A stretch of 64,000 bases of DNA from Lactiplantibacillus paraplantarum (GCF_003641145.1 NZ_CP032744.1:496001-560000), one strand, 5' to 3'. Positions 35,002-44,439 are shown, counted from the stretch's first letter. The notes: generated by a model from the sequence alone, not told the origin. Numbers and translations: made by a program.

Positions 35002-35013
35002 CTAATATGGTTT

Positions 35014-36222
35014 TTAATACTGATTAGTTGTGGTTTGATCTTGTGTTGTTGTATCTTGAGTAGTGCTGGTTCCATAAGTGGTTGTGTCCTGAGACGTACT
35101 AGTATCATAGGTCGTTGTGTCACTAGTTGTCGAGGTGCTCGATGAGCTTGAACTTGAGCTCGAATTACTAGTAGTGACAGATGCTGTCTCAGCAAAGAGC
35201 GACTCAGTTATATTACTGTTGGAGAGCCCCAATGCCTTACGAATCCGTTTTGAATTCTTGTAACGTTCCGACGACGAGGCCACTTGGTAAGATAAACCAT
35301 CGATTGTCGCGTCAGTTCCTTGAACAGTGTATGATTTCGCATGGTGTGACGCATTCTTGTACTTCGTATCGAGTGCGACCATATCGTTCCATGTTAGGTC
35401 GGTCCGCATATTCTTAGCGAGTTTTTTCGTTATCTTTTCTATATTGGCAATTGAACCAAGTGAGTTAGATTGACTAACCATCGCCATGATGACTTGACGC
35501 TGACGTTTTTGACGGCCGTAGTCACCTTGTGGATCGTCGTAACGCATCCGCGAGTAGTCTAGCGCTGCCGCACCGTTAAGCTTGATCTTAACGCCCTTCT
35601 TAACGTTGGCATTACCATATTTGAAGGTCAGTTTCGGTGTGACGGTCACGCCACCCATTGCATTAATAATTTGCTTTAGTCCGCCCATATTCAGTAGAAC
35701 GTAAAAATCGATAGGGACGTCGAGCAACTTTTCGACTGACTTAACGGCACCACTAGCGCCACCAATGGTATAGGCAGCATTGATTTTCTGTGATTGGCCA
35801 TCAATCAAGACTTGCGTATCGCGAGGAATACTAGTTAGCGTCATGCTTTCCTTTTTAGGGTTAATCGTCGCAACGATCATGGTATCAGTTCGTGCCGAGA
35901 AATCTTTACCACGACCAAGGGCACCAGTATCAGTCCCCAGTAATAGAATCGAGAACGGTTTCCCTTTCTTAATGACGGCGTCAACATTACGGAGTTTGGC
36001 GGAACCAGTTGATTGGTAAGTCGTATTCATGGTGTCCTTAGCGGCATTCCAGGTCTTGTAACCCCACCAGCCACCACTGATGATCAGTAGGGCAACGACG
36101 ATTAGTAAAGTAATTAACCAAGGACGTTTTTTGTGTGGTTTCAAATGTGGATTACGCTGTTGTTGTTCACGGTAGCGGCGTTGGCGTGGTCCCATTTCAT
36201 TATCATTGTTATTTTCTGACAT
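35014..36222 (-). CDS. LytR-CpsA-Psr (LCP) family cell-wall glycopolymer ligase, 402 aa
   Basis: LCP proteins attach teichoic acids or polysaccharides to peptidoglycan at the outer membrane face. There is a basic cytoplasmic N-terminus, one membrane helix (about residues 34-54, WLITLLIVVALLIISGGWWG), then the LCP domain with LLLGTDTG, SARTDTMIVATINPK, LTSIPRDTQV and the YSRMRYDDPQGDYGRQKRQRQV arginine cluster. The last 55 residues are a Ser/Thr-rich tail with a doubled DTTTY-TST-QDTTT unit. GAGGA precedes the ATG. Polymer specificity is unknown; the Ser/Thr tail may be a wall spacer or glycosylated. Confidence 0.92.
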   Translation of the reverse strand: MSENNNDNEMGPRQRRYREQQQRNPHLKPHKKRPWLITLLIVVALLIISGGWWGYKTWNAAKDTMNTTYQSTGSAKLRNVDAVIKKGKPFSILLLGTDTGALGRGKDFSARTDTMIVATINPKKESMTLTSIPRDTQVLIDGQSQKINAAYTIGGASGAVKSVEKLLDVPIDFYVLLNMGGLKQIINAMGGVTVTPKLTFKYGNANVKKGVKIKLNGAAALDYSRMRYDDPQGDYGRQKRQRQVIMAMVSQSNSLGSIANIEKITKKLAKNMRTDLTWNDMVALDTKYKNASHHAKSYTVQGTDATIDGLSYQVASSSERYKNSKRIRKALGLSNSNITESLFAETASVTTSNSSSSSSSSSTSTTSDTTTYDTSTSQDTTTYGTSTTQDTTTQDQTTTNQY

Positions 36223-36350
36223 ATTCGTTCCTCATCACTTTAAATTTTTCCCTCAATAGCCATTTTATGACGTTTGGCAAATCATTAGTTCTTAAAACTG
36301 GTAATTTAAAAAGATTTTAATAAACAAAAATACCACATCTGCGATTACAC

Positions 36351-36390
36351 AATTATAGAACACTATAATTAATATTGTGACCGGCGTCAA
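36351..36390 (-). promoter_or_regulatory. LCP promoter with inverted repeat over the -10
   Basis: On the minus strand TTGACG (36385-36390), 17 bases, TATAGT (36362-36367). The perfect 8-bp inverted repeat AATTATAG-AACA-CTATAATT (36351-36370) covers the -10 element and could be an operator. Confidence 0.6.
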
Positions 36391-36436
36391 ACGTTTTCAA
36401 CTACAAAATACGCTACAAGCCATCTCTAAACAGTGG

Positions 36437-36465
36437 TATACTTGAATAATTCTCATTGAATTATT
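36437..36465 (+). promoter_or_regulatory. Possible AEC permease promoter and inverted repeat
   Basis: TATACT (36437-36442) could be the -10 of the permease gene; no good -35 is seen. Right after it AATAATTC-N5-GAATTATT (36445-36465) is a perfect 8-bp inverted repeat. The rest of the 36223-36528 gap holds only the two leaders. Confidence 0.4.
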
Positions 36466-36528
36466 ATTTTACATAGATTGATTGTAACATTCAATGATGA
36501 GTAATTATTTGAGAGAGGAAGACTGAGC

Positions 36529-37491
36529 GTGCAAATTTTAGAGACATTCGTGCAGAGTATTCAAGGTGTCATGACGATTATCGTGATGATTGCGGTCGGG
36601 TACTTATTAGCACGCTGGGGTTGGTTTAATGAAGGTGCGACTAAGTTGATCGCCCGCTTAGTCACTCAAATTGCGTTGCCAGCATACATGATTGCGACGA
36701 TTACGAAGCAGTTTACGGCACATAAATTATTATCAACGTTGCCGGGACTCCGGTTTCCGGTTCTGAATATGGCGATCTTGTTTGGAATCTCATTCGGTGT
36801 GATGCGGGCCTTAAATATTAAAAAAAGTCATCGGGGACTTTTTGCATCGATGTTTTTAAACTCCAATACGGTTTTTATCGGCTTACCCGTCAATCAAGCG
36901 TTATTCGGCAACAGTGCCTTACCGTATGTTCTGGTCTATTACATGGCGAATACGACTATTTTTTGGACACTAGGTGTTTATTTGATCCAACGAGATGGTA
37001 CTGGGACCGCCAAGTTTGATTTGAAGCAGACGCTAACTAAAATATTTTCACCACCGTTACTGGGCTTTATGATTGGTGTCTTATTAGTGCTAGGTAATAT
37101 CCACGTTCCTAACTTTTTAATGGATGATTTCTCGTACATCGGTGGATTAACCATTCCACTTTCAATGATTTTTATTGGAATTTCGATGGCTAATGCGGGG
37201 TTAAGCAGTATGCGTTTTGACCGTGATAGTTTAGGAATCTTACTGGGGCGGTTTATTCTAGCCCCCGTGCTGATGACGCTTATGCTTATTCCAATGTCGA
37301 TCCCATTAGAAATGAAACAAGTTTTTATCCTACAGTCAGCGATGCCAGTTATGACTAATGCACCGGTCGTCTCTAAGCTATATGGTGCGGATGCCGATTA
37401 TGCGGCGGTTATGGTGACTGAGACCACTTTGTTGAGCCTGATTGTCATTCCGATTTTGATGGTGATTGTGCAATCCAACTTTATTCGTTGA
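36529..37491 (+). CDS. Auxin efflux carrier (AEC) family permease, 320 aa
   Basis: This is a ten-helix membrane carrier of the AEC family, whose lactic acid bacterial members transport malate or other organic anions. Two repeated five-helix halves are seen; family landmarks are GYLLARWGWF near the start, LNSNTVFIGLPVNQALFG near residue 115 and QSAMPVMTNAPVVSKLYGADADYAA near residue 275. The start is a GTG with GAGAGG ten bases upstream. No malolactic enzyme gene is adjacent, so the substrate is not assigned. Confidence 0.85.
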   Translation: MQILETFVQSIQGVMTIIVMIAVGYLLARWGWFNEGATKLIARLVTQIALPAYMIATITKQFTAHKLLSTLPGLRFPVLNMAILFGISFGVMRALNIKKSHRGLFASMFLNSNTVFIGLPVNQALFGNSALPYVLVYYMANTTIFWTLGVYLIQRDGTGTAKFDLKQTLTKIFSPPLLGFMIGVLLVLGNIHVPNFLMDDFSYIGGLTIPLSMIFIGISMANAGLSSMRFDRDSLGILLGRFILAPVLMTLMLIPMSIPLEMKQVFILQSAMPVMTNAPVVSKLYGADADYAAVMVTETTLLSLIVIPILMVIVQSNFIR

Positions 37492-37539
37492 TTAACATGA
37501 TGATGTTTGAAGAAGAAAGTAGCTAGATGTTCACCATTG

Positions 37540-37564
37540 GCGGTGATTATCCAGCCGCTTTTTT
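37540..37564 (+). terminator. Terminator after the AEC permease
   Basis: GCGGTG pairs with CAGCCGC (one bulge) and six T residues follow. Confidence 0.55.
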
Positions 37565-38091
37565 GTTAGTTGTCATTAGTGGATCGCGACTATTAACAGG
37601 GTTAGTCCCCTTTAATTAATATGTATCGTCATTGAAACGTGCCAGTTGTCGCGGTCGGCAGCCAGCTATGGTCCCTTTAAAAAATGCAATTTAGCGTAGG
37701 TTTGTTCGATTGATGCATACGTTGTTCTCCTGATGTTACGGTTGATTTTTTTTAAGCGTGTTCAGGTCAGACTGGAAATTACGCTAAGATAACAATTGGA
37801 AATTTGTCTAACGCCCTAGCTAGGCTCATCTTTAGATCTAAGCTACTTGAATTGCACATATTTGCGTGCTCAGTATCGGCAGAAACGGCTTTCGATCGGA
37901 ACGGTATTCGAATCAATGTTGTCCGTTGGTTGAGGACGGCTTGAATTGAAGCGTGGTCATGTGCGGCTGAATAGTTGCAAGTGGGTGAAAATTATTTTCA
38001 AAGTTGACTGAAGGCTGGTCAAAATGACAACTAAATCTGTTATAAAAGGCGGTTTGTTGGGATTGCTAACAGAGTAGTTAACAAAGCGAGT
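37565..38091. other. Gene-free stretch of about 530 bases with a possible repeat fragment
   Basis: No reading frame with start, Shine-Dalgarno and length is seen on either strand. A 36-base segment (37878-37913) matches 47892-47927 inside the long structured repeat at 29 of 36 positions, so part of the gap may be a decayed copy. The remainder is unassigned. Confidence 0.5.
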
Positions 38092-38121
38092 TTGAAAAAC
38101 ATGTGAAAATGGTGCTATACT
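38092..38121 (+). promoter_or_regulatory. Promoter of the EamA transporter gene
   Basis: TTGAAA (38092-38097), 18 bases, and an extended -10 TGC-TATACT (38116-38121). Confidence 0.7.
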
Positions 38122-38169
38122 GGAAAACGTTGCGTATTAAATTTTGATTAAGAAGGAAGCGAACGTTTC

Positions 38170-39192
38170 GTGAAGAAAGCATATCTTTACATTGCAATTT
38201 CGACCCTAATGTTTAGTTCGATGGAAATTGCGCTAAAGATGGCCGGCAGTGCCTTTAATCCAATTCAATTGAATCTCATTCGGTTTTTTATTGGGGCAAT
38301 CGTGTTACTGCCATTTGCATTGCGAGCGTTAAAGCAAACTGGGCGAAAGTTAGTTAGTGCTGACTGGCGACTATTTGCGTTAACCGGGCTAGTGTGTGTC
38401 ATTGTCAGTATGTCGCTTTACCAACTGGCGATTACGGTCGATCAAGCCTCGACTGTAGCTGTGTTGTTTAGTTGTAATCCGGTATTTGCACTATTATTCT
38501 CCTATTTAATTCTGCGAGAACGGTTGGGCCGGGCTAACTTGATTTCCGTTGTTATTTCTGTGATTGGATTACTGATTATTGTTAACCCAGCTCATTTAAC
38601 GAACGGTCTGGGGTTGCTACTCGCCATTGGCTCAGCTGTGACATTTGGATTATACAGCATCATCTCTCGTTATGGATCCGTAAAACGTGGCTTGAATGGG
38701 CTGACGATGACTTGCTTTACTTTTTTCGCTGGTGCGTTTGAACTTTTAATTTTGGCTTGGATTACTAAGATTCCGGCTGTAGCTCAAGGATTGACGACAA
38801 TTGGATTGCATCAATTTGCTGCAATTCCCATTTTGGTTAACGTTAATCTTAATTATTTTTGGTTGCTATTTTTCATTGGCGTTTGTGTCACTGGTGGGGG
38901 CTTTGCGTTTTATTTCTTAGCAATGGAACAAACTGATGTGTCAACGGCTTCATTAGTGTTTTTCATCAAACCAGGGTTGGCACCTATCTTAGCTGCTTTG
39001 ATTTTACATGAACAAATCTTATGGACGACAGTGGTCGGAATCGTTGTCATTTTGATTGGGTCGGTTGTGACCTTTGTTGGTAATCGGTTCCGTGAACGGG
39101 ATACAATGGGGGCGACTCAGCCAACAGCGACCGTTACTGATGACGAGCACGTCACCGCAACTGCCCACGCAGTTTCAAATCAAGAAAATTAA
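38170..39192 (+). CDS. EamA/DMT superfamily transporter, 340 aa
   Basis: This membrane protein has ten predicted helices in two EamA repeats (about 5-140 and 155-300). The EamA pattern is clear in ALRALKQT...LYQLAITVDQASTVAVLFSCNPVFALLFSYLILRE in the first half and FYFLAMEQTDVSTASLVFFIKPGLAPILAALIL in the second. The last 35 residues are a hydrophilic Thr/Ala-rich cytoplasmic tail. The start is GTG after AAGGAAG. Substrate unknown; family members export amino acids, nucleosides or metabolites. Confidence 0.87.
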   Translation: MKKAYLYIAISTLMFSSMEIALKMAGSAFNPIQLNLIRFFIGAIVLLPFALRALKQTGRKLVSADWRLFALTGLVCVIVSMSLYQLAITVDQASTVAVLFSCNPVFALLFSYLILRERLGRANLISVVISVIGLLIIVNPAHLTNGLGLLLAIGSAVTFGLYSIISRYGSVKRGLNGLTMTCFTFFAGAFELLILAWITKIPAVAQGLTTIGLHQFAAIPILVNVNLNYFWLLFFIGVCVTGGGFAFYFLAMEQTDVSTASLVFFIKPGLAPILAALILHEQILWTTVVGIVVILIGSVVTFVGNRFRERDTMGATQPTATVTDDEHVTATAHAVSNQEN

Positions 39193-39197
39193 TTATG

Positions 39198-39238
39198 GAC
39201 GGTTAGGGTGATGGAGATCAGCTTGACCGTTCTTTTTT
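39198..39238 (+). terminator. Terminator after the EamA gene
   Basis: GACGGTTAGG with CTTGACCGTTC forms an imperfect stem followed by TTTTTT. Confidence 0.65.
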
Positions 39239-39275
39239 GTCGTGTCTGGTGAGGGTCAATAACCATGTTGTGACT

Positions 39276-39303
39276 TTGAAAAATACGGCAAATCGATTAT
39301 TAT
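39276..39303 (+). promoter_or_regulatory. Promoter of the phosphoglycerate mutase gene
   Basis: TTGAAA (39276-39281) and TATTAT (39298-39303), 16-base spacer. Confidence 0.55.
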
Positions 39304-39332
39304 AGGAAGTATTGAAGATGGTAGGTGGAAGA

Positions 39333-40010
39333 ATGACAGAACTAGTATTGGTTCGCCATGGTGAGAGCACGGCTAACCGGGATAATACGTATACCGGTTG
39401 GAGTGATGTGCCGTTAACGACGGCGGGAATCGCACAAGCCCATCAAGCTGGCAAGCGATTACGAGCGACGGGCCTACAGTTTGGCGCCGTGCACACCTCG
39501 GTCCTAAAACGGGCCATCGTTACTGCAAATATTATGTTGGCCGAAATTGACCAGTTGTGGTTGCCAGAGTATAAGACGTGGCGCTTGAATGAGCGGCATT
39601 ATGGTGCCTTACGTGGTCAAAATAAGGATACGACGCGCCAAGAGTATGGTAAAGCCCAGGTACAACAGTGGCGGCGCAGCTTTAATACAGTCCCGCCGTT
39701 ATTGGCACCAGCTGAGCTGGACCACGATCGTCGCTATACCAAGTATGGTGCAGCGGTCGAACCGCGGGGGGAAAGTCTGAAGATGGCTTACGATCGGATC
39801 ATGCCCTACTGGATTGATGAGATAGCCCCCCGATTATTAGCTGGACAAAATCAGTTAGTGGTGGCGCACGGCAGCACGCTGCGGGCTATGATTAAATATT
39901 TGGAACATATTAGCGATGCTGGTATTGATGGTGTTGAAGTAGCAAATGGGGTGCCTATTTGTTATCACCTTGATTCACGGCTTGGCGTGACTGGTAAGGA
40001 TGAGTATTAA
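39333..40010 (+). CDS. gpmA: 2,3-bisphosphoglycerate-dependent phosphoglycerate mutase, 225 aa
   Basis: It interconverts 3- and 2-phosphoglycerate in glycolysis. The histidine phosphatase signature [20 protein letters not shown] is at the N-terminus, [12 protein letters not shown] near residue 85 and the second His in [16 protein letters not shown] near residue 180. The length is slightly under the 230-250 of canonical GpmA, and L. plantarum carries several paralogues, so this copy may not be the main glycolytic one. The ATG at 39333 follows AGGTGGA; earlier TTG and ATG codons lack a spaced Shine-Dalgarno. Confidence 0.9.
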   Translation: MTELVLVRHGESTANRDNTYTGWSDVPLTTAGIAQAHQAGKRLRATGLQFGAVHTSVLKRAIVTANIMLAEIDQLWLPEYKTWRLNERHYGALRGQNKDTTRQEYGKAQVQQWRRSFNTVPPLLAPAELDHDRRYTKYGAAVEPRGESLKMAYDRIMPYWIDEIAPRLLAGQNQLVVAHGSTLRAMIKYLEHISDAGIDGVEVANGVPICYHLDSRLGVTGKDEY

Positions 40011-40106
40011 GTTTAGTAATAGTTGAGATTAAATGTGATTTTTACGGAAATAGTTGCTAGTTTAAGCTCAATTTAGCGACCTGGTACAATGAAAATTATG
40101 GCAGAA

Positions 40107-40139
40107 AAGAGCTTCAGCAGATGCTGAAGCTCTTTTTTG
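40107..40139 (+). terminator. Terminator after the mutase gene
   Basis: A perfect 12-bp stem AAGAGCTTCAGC/GCTGAAGCTCTT with AGAT loop and a run of T. A TACAAT box lies just before it (see rejected list). Confidence 0.88.
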
Positions 40140-40427
40140 TCGTTAAAGGGTCAAATAAATCGTCTGTATAACTGATTGTAATCACAATCGATGATTGCCG
40201 ATAAAAGATTAGTCCAACTTTGTTAACGATAAACGCTGGTATAACAACGGAAGTTACCTGGATACGAGTCGCTATAAGTATTTGTAATGCAATTGATATA
40301 CTGATTTTTCATAAATAAATGTAATATATGACTTGTAATAAATTGTTGAACGCTGTAACATATCAGGTGAACAAACAGACTGGTTGGCGCAGTTAATAGC
40401 TAAAACCCGATAAGGAGGCCTAGGTTG
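40140..40427. other. AT-rich gap before the metalloprotease gene
   Basis: There is no gene. The only structure seen is GATTGT-AATC-ACAATC (40173-40188), a perfect 6-bp inverted repeat that could be an operator for the protease gene. Confidence 0.35.
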
Positions 40428-41123
40428 ATGATAATGAAGCGTAAAAATTTATTATTACTAATTATAATAAGCCTAGGCCTCTGTGGCGTATTGTTAATGT
40501 TGGAGCCCCAAATCAGTACTTGGATCAATACGCATACACTGCAAGTCGAAGCGGACAAAACGACTAATCGTGACACAATCCATGATCAAGTCTATTACAA
40601 TGATCAAATGGATAATTATCAATACAATTATTTAGACAATGGCACTAAAGTCTTGAACTACAAGGCCCGTTTTAAGAGTCGGGTCATTACGTATCGAATC
40701 ACGAGTGACAGCAAGGTTTATCGGGCAATTTGGTTAAGGGCCGTGGAACGATGGAACAATACTAATACTGTCAAGTTGGTTGAAGTCAAAGGCCAAACGA
40801 AGGCGCAAATTACGTTAGGCGAAAGTGAAGACGAGACGGGGACGACTGGGTCTGAGATTGGGCGTACGTGGCGTACTTACTATCATAGCGGTTCTCAGAG
40901 TACAACTTGGATGGATAGTGCTAAGTGTGTGATTTATACGAATCGTTTTCCGGACAGCAATCATTCGGTCGAGTATAAGTTATCGGTTGCGACACATGAA
41001 CTTGGACACGCGTTGGGATTGGAGCACGAAGATAATAAAAGTGCAGTGATGTATTATCAATCACACCGGGCTGCTCATATCACAACCCGTGAAATTAGTA
41101 CGCTTAAGCAGATGTATAAATAA
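40428..41123 (+). CDS. Membrane-anchored or secreted matrixin-like zinc protease, 231 aa
   Basis: The N-terminal hydrophobic segment (residues 7-24, LLLLIIISLGLCGVLLML) is a signal peptide or anchor. The catalytic zinc motif of metzincins is complete: HELGHALGLEH (HExxHxxGxxH) followed by the Met-turn AVMYY about ten residues later. The domain before it has RAVERWNNTNTVKLVE and a SEIGRTW stretch as in M10-like enzymes. AAGGAGG lies nine bases before the ATG at 40428. It is a single gene with its own terminator. Substrate unknown; such small matrixins are common in plant-associated lactobacilli. Confidence 0.88.
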   Translation: MIMKRKNLLLLIIISLGLCGVLLMLEPQISTWINTHTLQVEADKTTNRDTIHDQVYYNDQMDNYQYNYLDNGTKVLNYKARFKSRVITYRITSDSKVYRAIWLRAVERWNNTNTVKLVEVKGQTKAQITLGESEDETGTTGSEIGRTWRTYYHSGSQSTTWMDSAKCVIYTNRFPDSNHSVEYKLSVATHELGHALGLEHEDNKSAVMYYQSHRAAHITTREISTLKQMYK

Positions 41124-41160
41124 TTATAATAGTAAATGCTATAAGCAAATATAATAATGA

Positions 41161-41210
41161 AAAAGCTGGCTAAAATCACAAATATAAATGTGATTTTAGC
41201 CAGCTTTTTG
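41161..41210. terminator. Long perfect terminator hairpin, probably bidirectional
   Basis: About 20 bp of perfect stem (AAAAAGCTGGCTAAAATCAC and complement) around an AT loop, with T-runs on both strands. The nearest minus-strand gene (pepC) ends about 160 bases away. Confidence 0.85.
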
Positions 41211-41368
41211 CAGACTGTTAGTTATATAGTTGTCCGGACGATTCATTAAATGACGCTAAAAGAGTCTAGACACAATTTACTATCAATATTGTCGAAACGT
41301 GCGCCCAAAAGTCGCTTGCAAGTAGCCCACCTTTCGGTCCACACTTTTAGTTTTAAACGTTACTATAA

Positions 41369-42700
41369 TTAAGCTAAAGCGCCCATTGGATCCCAAGGTG
41401 CTAAGACAGTTGGTTCTTCAGCTTGAGCAGCTTTTAAATCATCAGATAAGAATTCTTTATTGACGACGACTTGGTAGCAATATTCATCCATCCAAGCATC
41501 GCTCATGACGAAGAAACCCTTAGTCCCAACTTTATCGCCCCAGCTATTTTCGACCTTCCATTTCGTTGGTTGGCCGTCAACCAAGTCAACACCGGTGATA
41601 ACCATAGCATGGGTCATCAAACTTTCACCATAATCCAGACGTTCGGCTTTCGACATTGCTAAGTCAACGTCGAATAATTCATCCTTATTATAGACATCGG
41701 TTGCCATGACACCTTTTTGCCGATCAGAGGATTGACCAACATCACACCCAAACCAGACACTTTGGCCAGCCTGTAATTGTTTAATAGCAAGTTGCTTAAA
41801 GTCAGCCATTGAGACGTTCAAATGTTTAACTTCGCGGCCGCCTAAAACATTGCCTAGCATTTCGATCGTGTAAGTGTGGTTATAAGGCTTATCATCAGTT
41901 GGGGCGTTGATGATGGAAACGTAGTCGTCTAAGTTCCAACCAACGTACTTTTCGAAGAAGCTTTGGGGTGTTAAGTCTTGGTCGATATGATATTGCTTCT
42001 TATCATCACGGTATTCCCAGTCAAAATGCGAAACTGGTTCACCAAAGGCGTAAGCCAACATCCGGTAGACTTCGTTTAGCATCTTTTCCTTCCGCGCCTG
42101 AATGTCAGCGTCGCTAGTTCCGGCGGCGACTAGTTCACGTAGTTCAACGGCATCTTTACGTAACTTTAAGTTAAGTGTGCTGTTGATTTCTGCGGATTTT
42201 GAGCTGTTGTAAGTTTCAGGCATCACACTCTTGGGCACGATCCCGTACTTCTGAATAATGGCAACGAGCATATCCCACTGACCACCATCTTGTTGTGGGG
42301 TCGTCATTAACCAAGCGACTTTTCGGCTACTGGTTGGTTGGTCTGCGGTTGCTAAGACGTTTTCATAGAAGTAATTGGCTTTTTCGAACTTATCCCAGAA
42401 AAAGGTGTAATTCTGCGATAGTTCAAAATGTTTTAAGTTAAATTTTTCAGCTAATGAGTGCCGCATGGTATTTAAAGCAGCAAACATCCAGCAACGACCA
42501 CTTTGTTTTTGATTCGCGACATCGCCCGTATCTAAATCAATTGAAAATACAGGGGTGGTTTGGCTCATTGCTTGAATATCTTGACTGCTTGCTAAGATAC
42601 CGTTTTTAGTAACACTACGTTCGATGACTTTTGCTTCTGGACGTTGATCCAAGTCGGCTTGGAAGTTGGCGATTTGGTTCATACTGATTGCTTTACTCAA
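41369..42700 (-). CDS. pepC: Aminopeptidase C (bleomycin hydrolase family), 443 aa
   Basis: This cytoplasmic cysteine aminopeptidase helps degrade imported peptides. Papain-like triad residues are visible: Cys in NQKQSGRCWMFAALN near residue 70, His in LMTHAMVITGVD and Asn in KWKVENSWGD. The length fits C1B enzymes (about 440-450). The start is TTG with AAAGGAG nine bases upstream; the next ATG would be too far from it. Single gene on the minus strand. L. plantarum has more than one C1B enzyme, so the paralogue number is not assigned. Confidence 0.96.
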   Translation of the reverse strand: MSKAISMNQIANFQADLDQRPEAKVIERSVTKNGILASSQDIQAMSQTTPVFSIDLDTGDVANQKQSGRCWMFAALNTMRHSLAEKFNLKHFELSQNYTFFWDKFEKANYFYENVLATADQPTSSRKVAWLMTTPQQDGGQWDMLVAIIQKYGIVPKSVMPETYNSSKSAEINSTLNLKLRKDAVELRELVAAGTSDADIQARKEKMLNEVYRMLAYAFGEPVSHFDWEYRDDKKQYHIDQDLTPQSFFEKYVGWNLDDYVSIINAPTDDKPYNHTYTIEMLGNVLGGREVKHLNVSMADFKQLAIKQLQAGQSVWFGCDVGQSSDRQKGVMATDVYNKDELFDVDLAMSKAERLDYGESLMTHAMVITGVDLVDGQPTKWKVENSWGDKVGTKGFFVMSDAWMDEYCYQVVVNKEFLSDDLKAAQAEEPTVLAPWDPMGALA

Positions 42701-42775
42701 AAGATCACTCTCCTTTAATCTAATTCTAATTGTATCGGTTTATGACGGGCGGGGCAAGCATTGAGCTGCATAAAA

Positions 42776-43459
42776 CTAAGGGCGGGCTTCGATAACCTCG
42801 GGACCGTCGGCATGACCGATGATGACAGTGTTGACCATGTTTAAAAATAGGCCGTGTTCGACCACCCCGACCATGTGAATTAAATCTTCAGCTAAAGCAT
42901 GGGGATCGGTAATCGGATCAATATGCAAGTCAATGATAATATTATTAGAATCGGTTCGAACCAGTTCACCATTAACTTTGCGGAAAACAGGATTGTAGCC
43001 GCGAGCAGCCATTTTTTCAAAGACGTGCTGGCTACCATAAGGGATCACTTCAACGGGTAAGCCAAAAGCGCCCAACTGATGGACCATTTTACTTTCATCA
43101 ACGATCCACATCACCTTATCGGAATTAATGGCCACAATTTTTTCGAAGAGTAGCGCGGCCCCGCCCCCCTTAACGCCTTGGAAATCATCGGCGATTTCAT
43201 CGGCCCCGTCGATCGTTAAGTCGAGATGATCAACTTCATCAACGGACTTCATTGGAATGCCTAATGCTTTGGCTTGAGCAGCCGTGCGGTCAGACGTTGA
43301 GACGCCCACAATATTCAAATGTTCATTTTTAACCCGTTCACCTAGGGCATCAACCATGAATTTAACGGTTGAGCCGGTTCCAAGGCCGACCTGCATGCCG
43401 TCATGAATGTATTCAACGGCCTTTTGACCAACAAGTTGTTTCAACTGATCCTGATTCAT
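42776..43459 (-). CDS. rpiA: Ribose-5-phosphate isomerase A, 227 aa
   Basis: It interconverts ribose-5-P and ribulose-5-P in the pentose phosphate and phosphoketolase routes. RpiA signatures are [15 protein letters not shown] near residue 22, [29 protein letters not shown] near 85, and VDESKMV. Length is standard. AAAGGAG precedes the ATG, in the eight-base gap after the acetyltransferase gene, so both are one minus-strand operon. Confidence 0.97.
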   Translation of the reverse strand: MNQDQLKQLVGQKAVEYIHDGMQVGLGTGSTVKFMVDALGERVKNEHLNIVGVSTSDRTAAQAKALGIPMKSVDEVDHLDLTIDGADEIADDFQGVKGGGAALLFEKIVAINSDKVMWIVDESKMVHQLGAFGLPVEVIPYGSQHVFEKMAARGYNPVFRKVNGELVRTDSNNIIIDLHIDPITDPHALAEDLIHMVGVVEHGLFLNMVNTVIIGHADGPEVIEARP

Positions 43460-43467
43460 AATATGAA

Positions 43468-43764
43468 TTACTCCTTTGATTGAGAACTAGTAACTAAAAC
43501 ATCGGCAGCTTCAGGGTGCCGATCAAAGTAAGCCTTAGCGTAGGTGCAGAGTGGTTGAATGTGTTTGTGTTCAACCCGAGCAGCATCGATGACAGCCTTG
43601 GTCAGCTGACCTGCTAAGCCTTGGTGACCAAAATCATCGCGAACAAAAGTGTGCTCGATCACCCAAGTCTGATCATCATTGATGGCTGGAAACGTAATTT
43701 CACCGGCCAGTTTACCTTGATCGTCATTAAAATAAAAGCGGGGTGCTTCACGCGTGAATTCCAT
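43468..43764 (-). CDS. Small GNAT-fold acetyltransferase (YjdJ type), 98 aa
   Basis: This is a short N-acetyltransferase of the Gcn5-related Yjdj group. It lacks a full GNAT fold but keeps the acetyl-CoA loop region [21 protein letters not shown] and the end [20 protein letters not shown]. Members often modify unknown small molecules or proteins. The ATG at 43764 has AAGGTGG eight bases upstream; the GTG at 43776 lies before the Shine-Dalgarno. It is the first gene of the operon with rpiA, an arrangement known in other lactobacilli. Confidence 0.87.
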   Translation of the reverse strand: MEFTREAPRFYFNDDQGKLAGEITFPAINDDQTWVIEHTFVRDDFGHQGLAGQLTKAVIDAARVEHKHIQPLCTYAKAYFDRHPEAADVLVTSSQSKE

Positions 43765-43902
43765 TGATTTCACCACCTTGTAAAGGGTTTTATATCTACC
43801 GTAATTAAACCGGTAAATGCCCGTTTTGTCAACGAAACTTCTATAATAAAAGTATGGTAAAATGTGAACACTAAATTAATGTTGAGAAAGTAGGAATTTA
43901 AA

Positions 43903-44439
43903 ATGGCACGGGGATTTGAAATTGTGAGTCAATATGCACAGGCGGGGTTACATGTGCCGTACCGGACGACCAAGCAGGCGGCTGGCTATGACTTTGAAGC
44001 AGCTGAAGATTTTACACTACCATCAATTTGGAAAATGAATTTTGTTAAAGTACTTTGGCAATTACATCATGGTGAGACAAGTTCGGCAACTGATCTGGAC
44101 GCAGCGGCTAAAGTACTTAAGCCATGGCTAGTGCCAACTGGAATCAAAGCATTCATGAATGACGGTGAGTATTTGTTATTAGCTAACCGATCCAGTAACC
44201 CTTTAAAGCGTAACTTGATCCTACCTAATGGGATTGGTGTGATTGATGCGGATTATTACAATAATCCTAAAAATGAGGGGGCAATTTTTGTCCAATTAAT
44301 TAACATGGGGATTCGGGATATCCACATCAAAAAAGGTGAGCGTATTGCGCAAGGTATTTTTACGCCTTATCTGACCGTCACTGATGAAACGGATGTGACA
44401 ACAACCCGTTCAGGTGGCTTTGGCTCGACCAATAAATAA
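43903..44439 (+). CDS. dut: dUTP diphosphatase (dUTPase), 178 aa
   Basis: It hydrolyses dUTP to dUMP, keeping uracil out of DNA and feeding dTMP synthesis. The five motifs are present: AGYDFEA (1), RSSNPLKRN (2), GVIDADYYNNPKNEG (3), KKGERIAQGIF (4) and RSGGFGST (5). An insert of about 35 residues between motifs 1 and 2 (KMNFVKVLWQLHHGETSS region) makes it longer than the 150-residue trimeric type, as is usual in lactobacilli. The ATG is preceded by AGAAAGTAGGA, a modest Shine-Dalgarno. Confidence 0.95.
   Translation: MARGFEIVSQYAQAGLHVPYRTTKQAAGYDFEAAEDFTLPSIWKMNFVKVLWQLHHGETSSATDLDAAAKVLKPWLVPTGIKAFMNDGEYLLLANRSSNPLKRNLILPNGIGVIDADYYNNPKNEGAIFVQLINMGIRDIHIKKGERIAQGIFTPYLTVTDETDVTTTRSGGFGSTNK

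Noticed and set aside
40082..40139. TACAAT box followed by a strong terminator, as if for a very short RNA
   Set aside because: There is no matching -35 and the transcript would be only about 40 bases; the hairpin is simply the terminator of the mutase gene.
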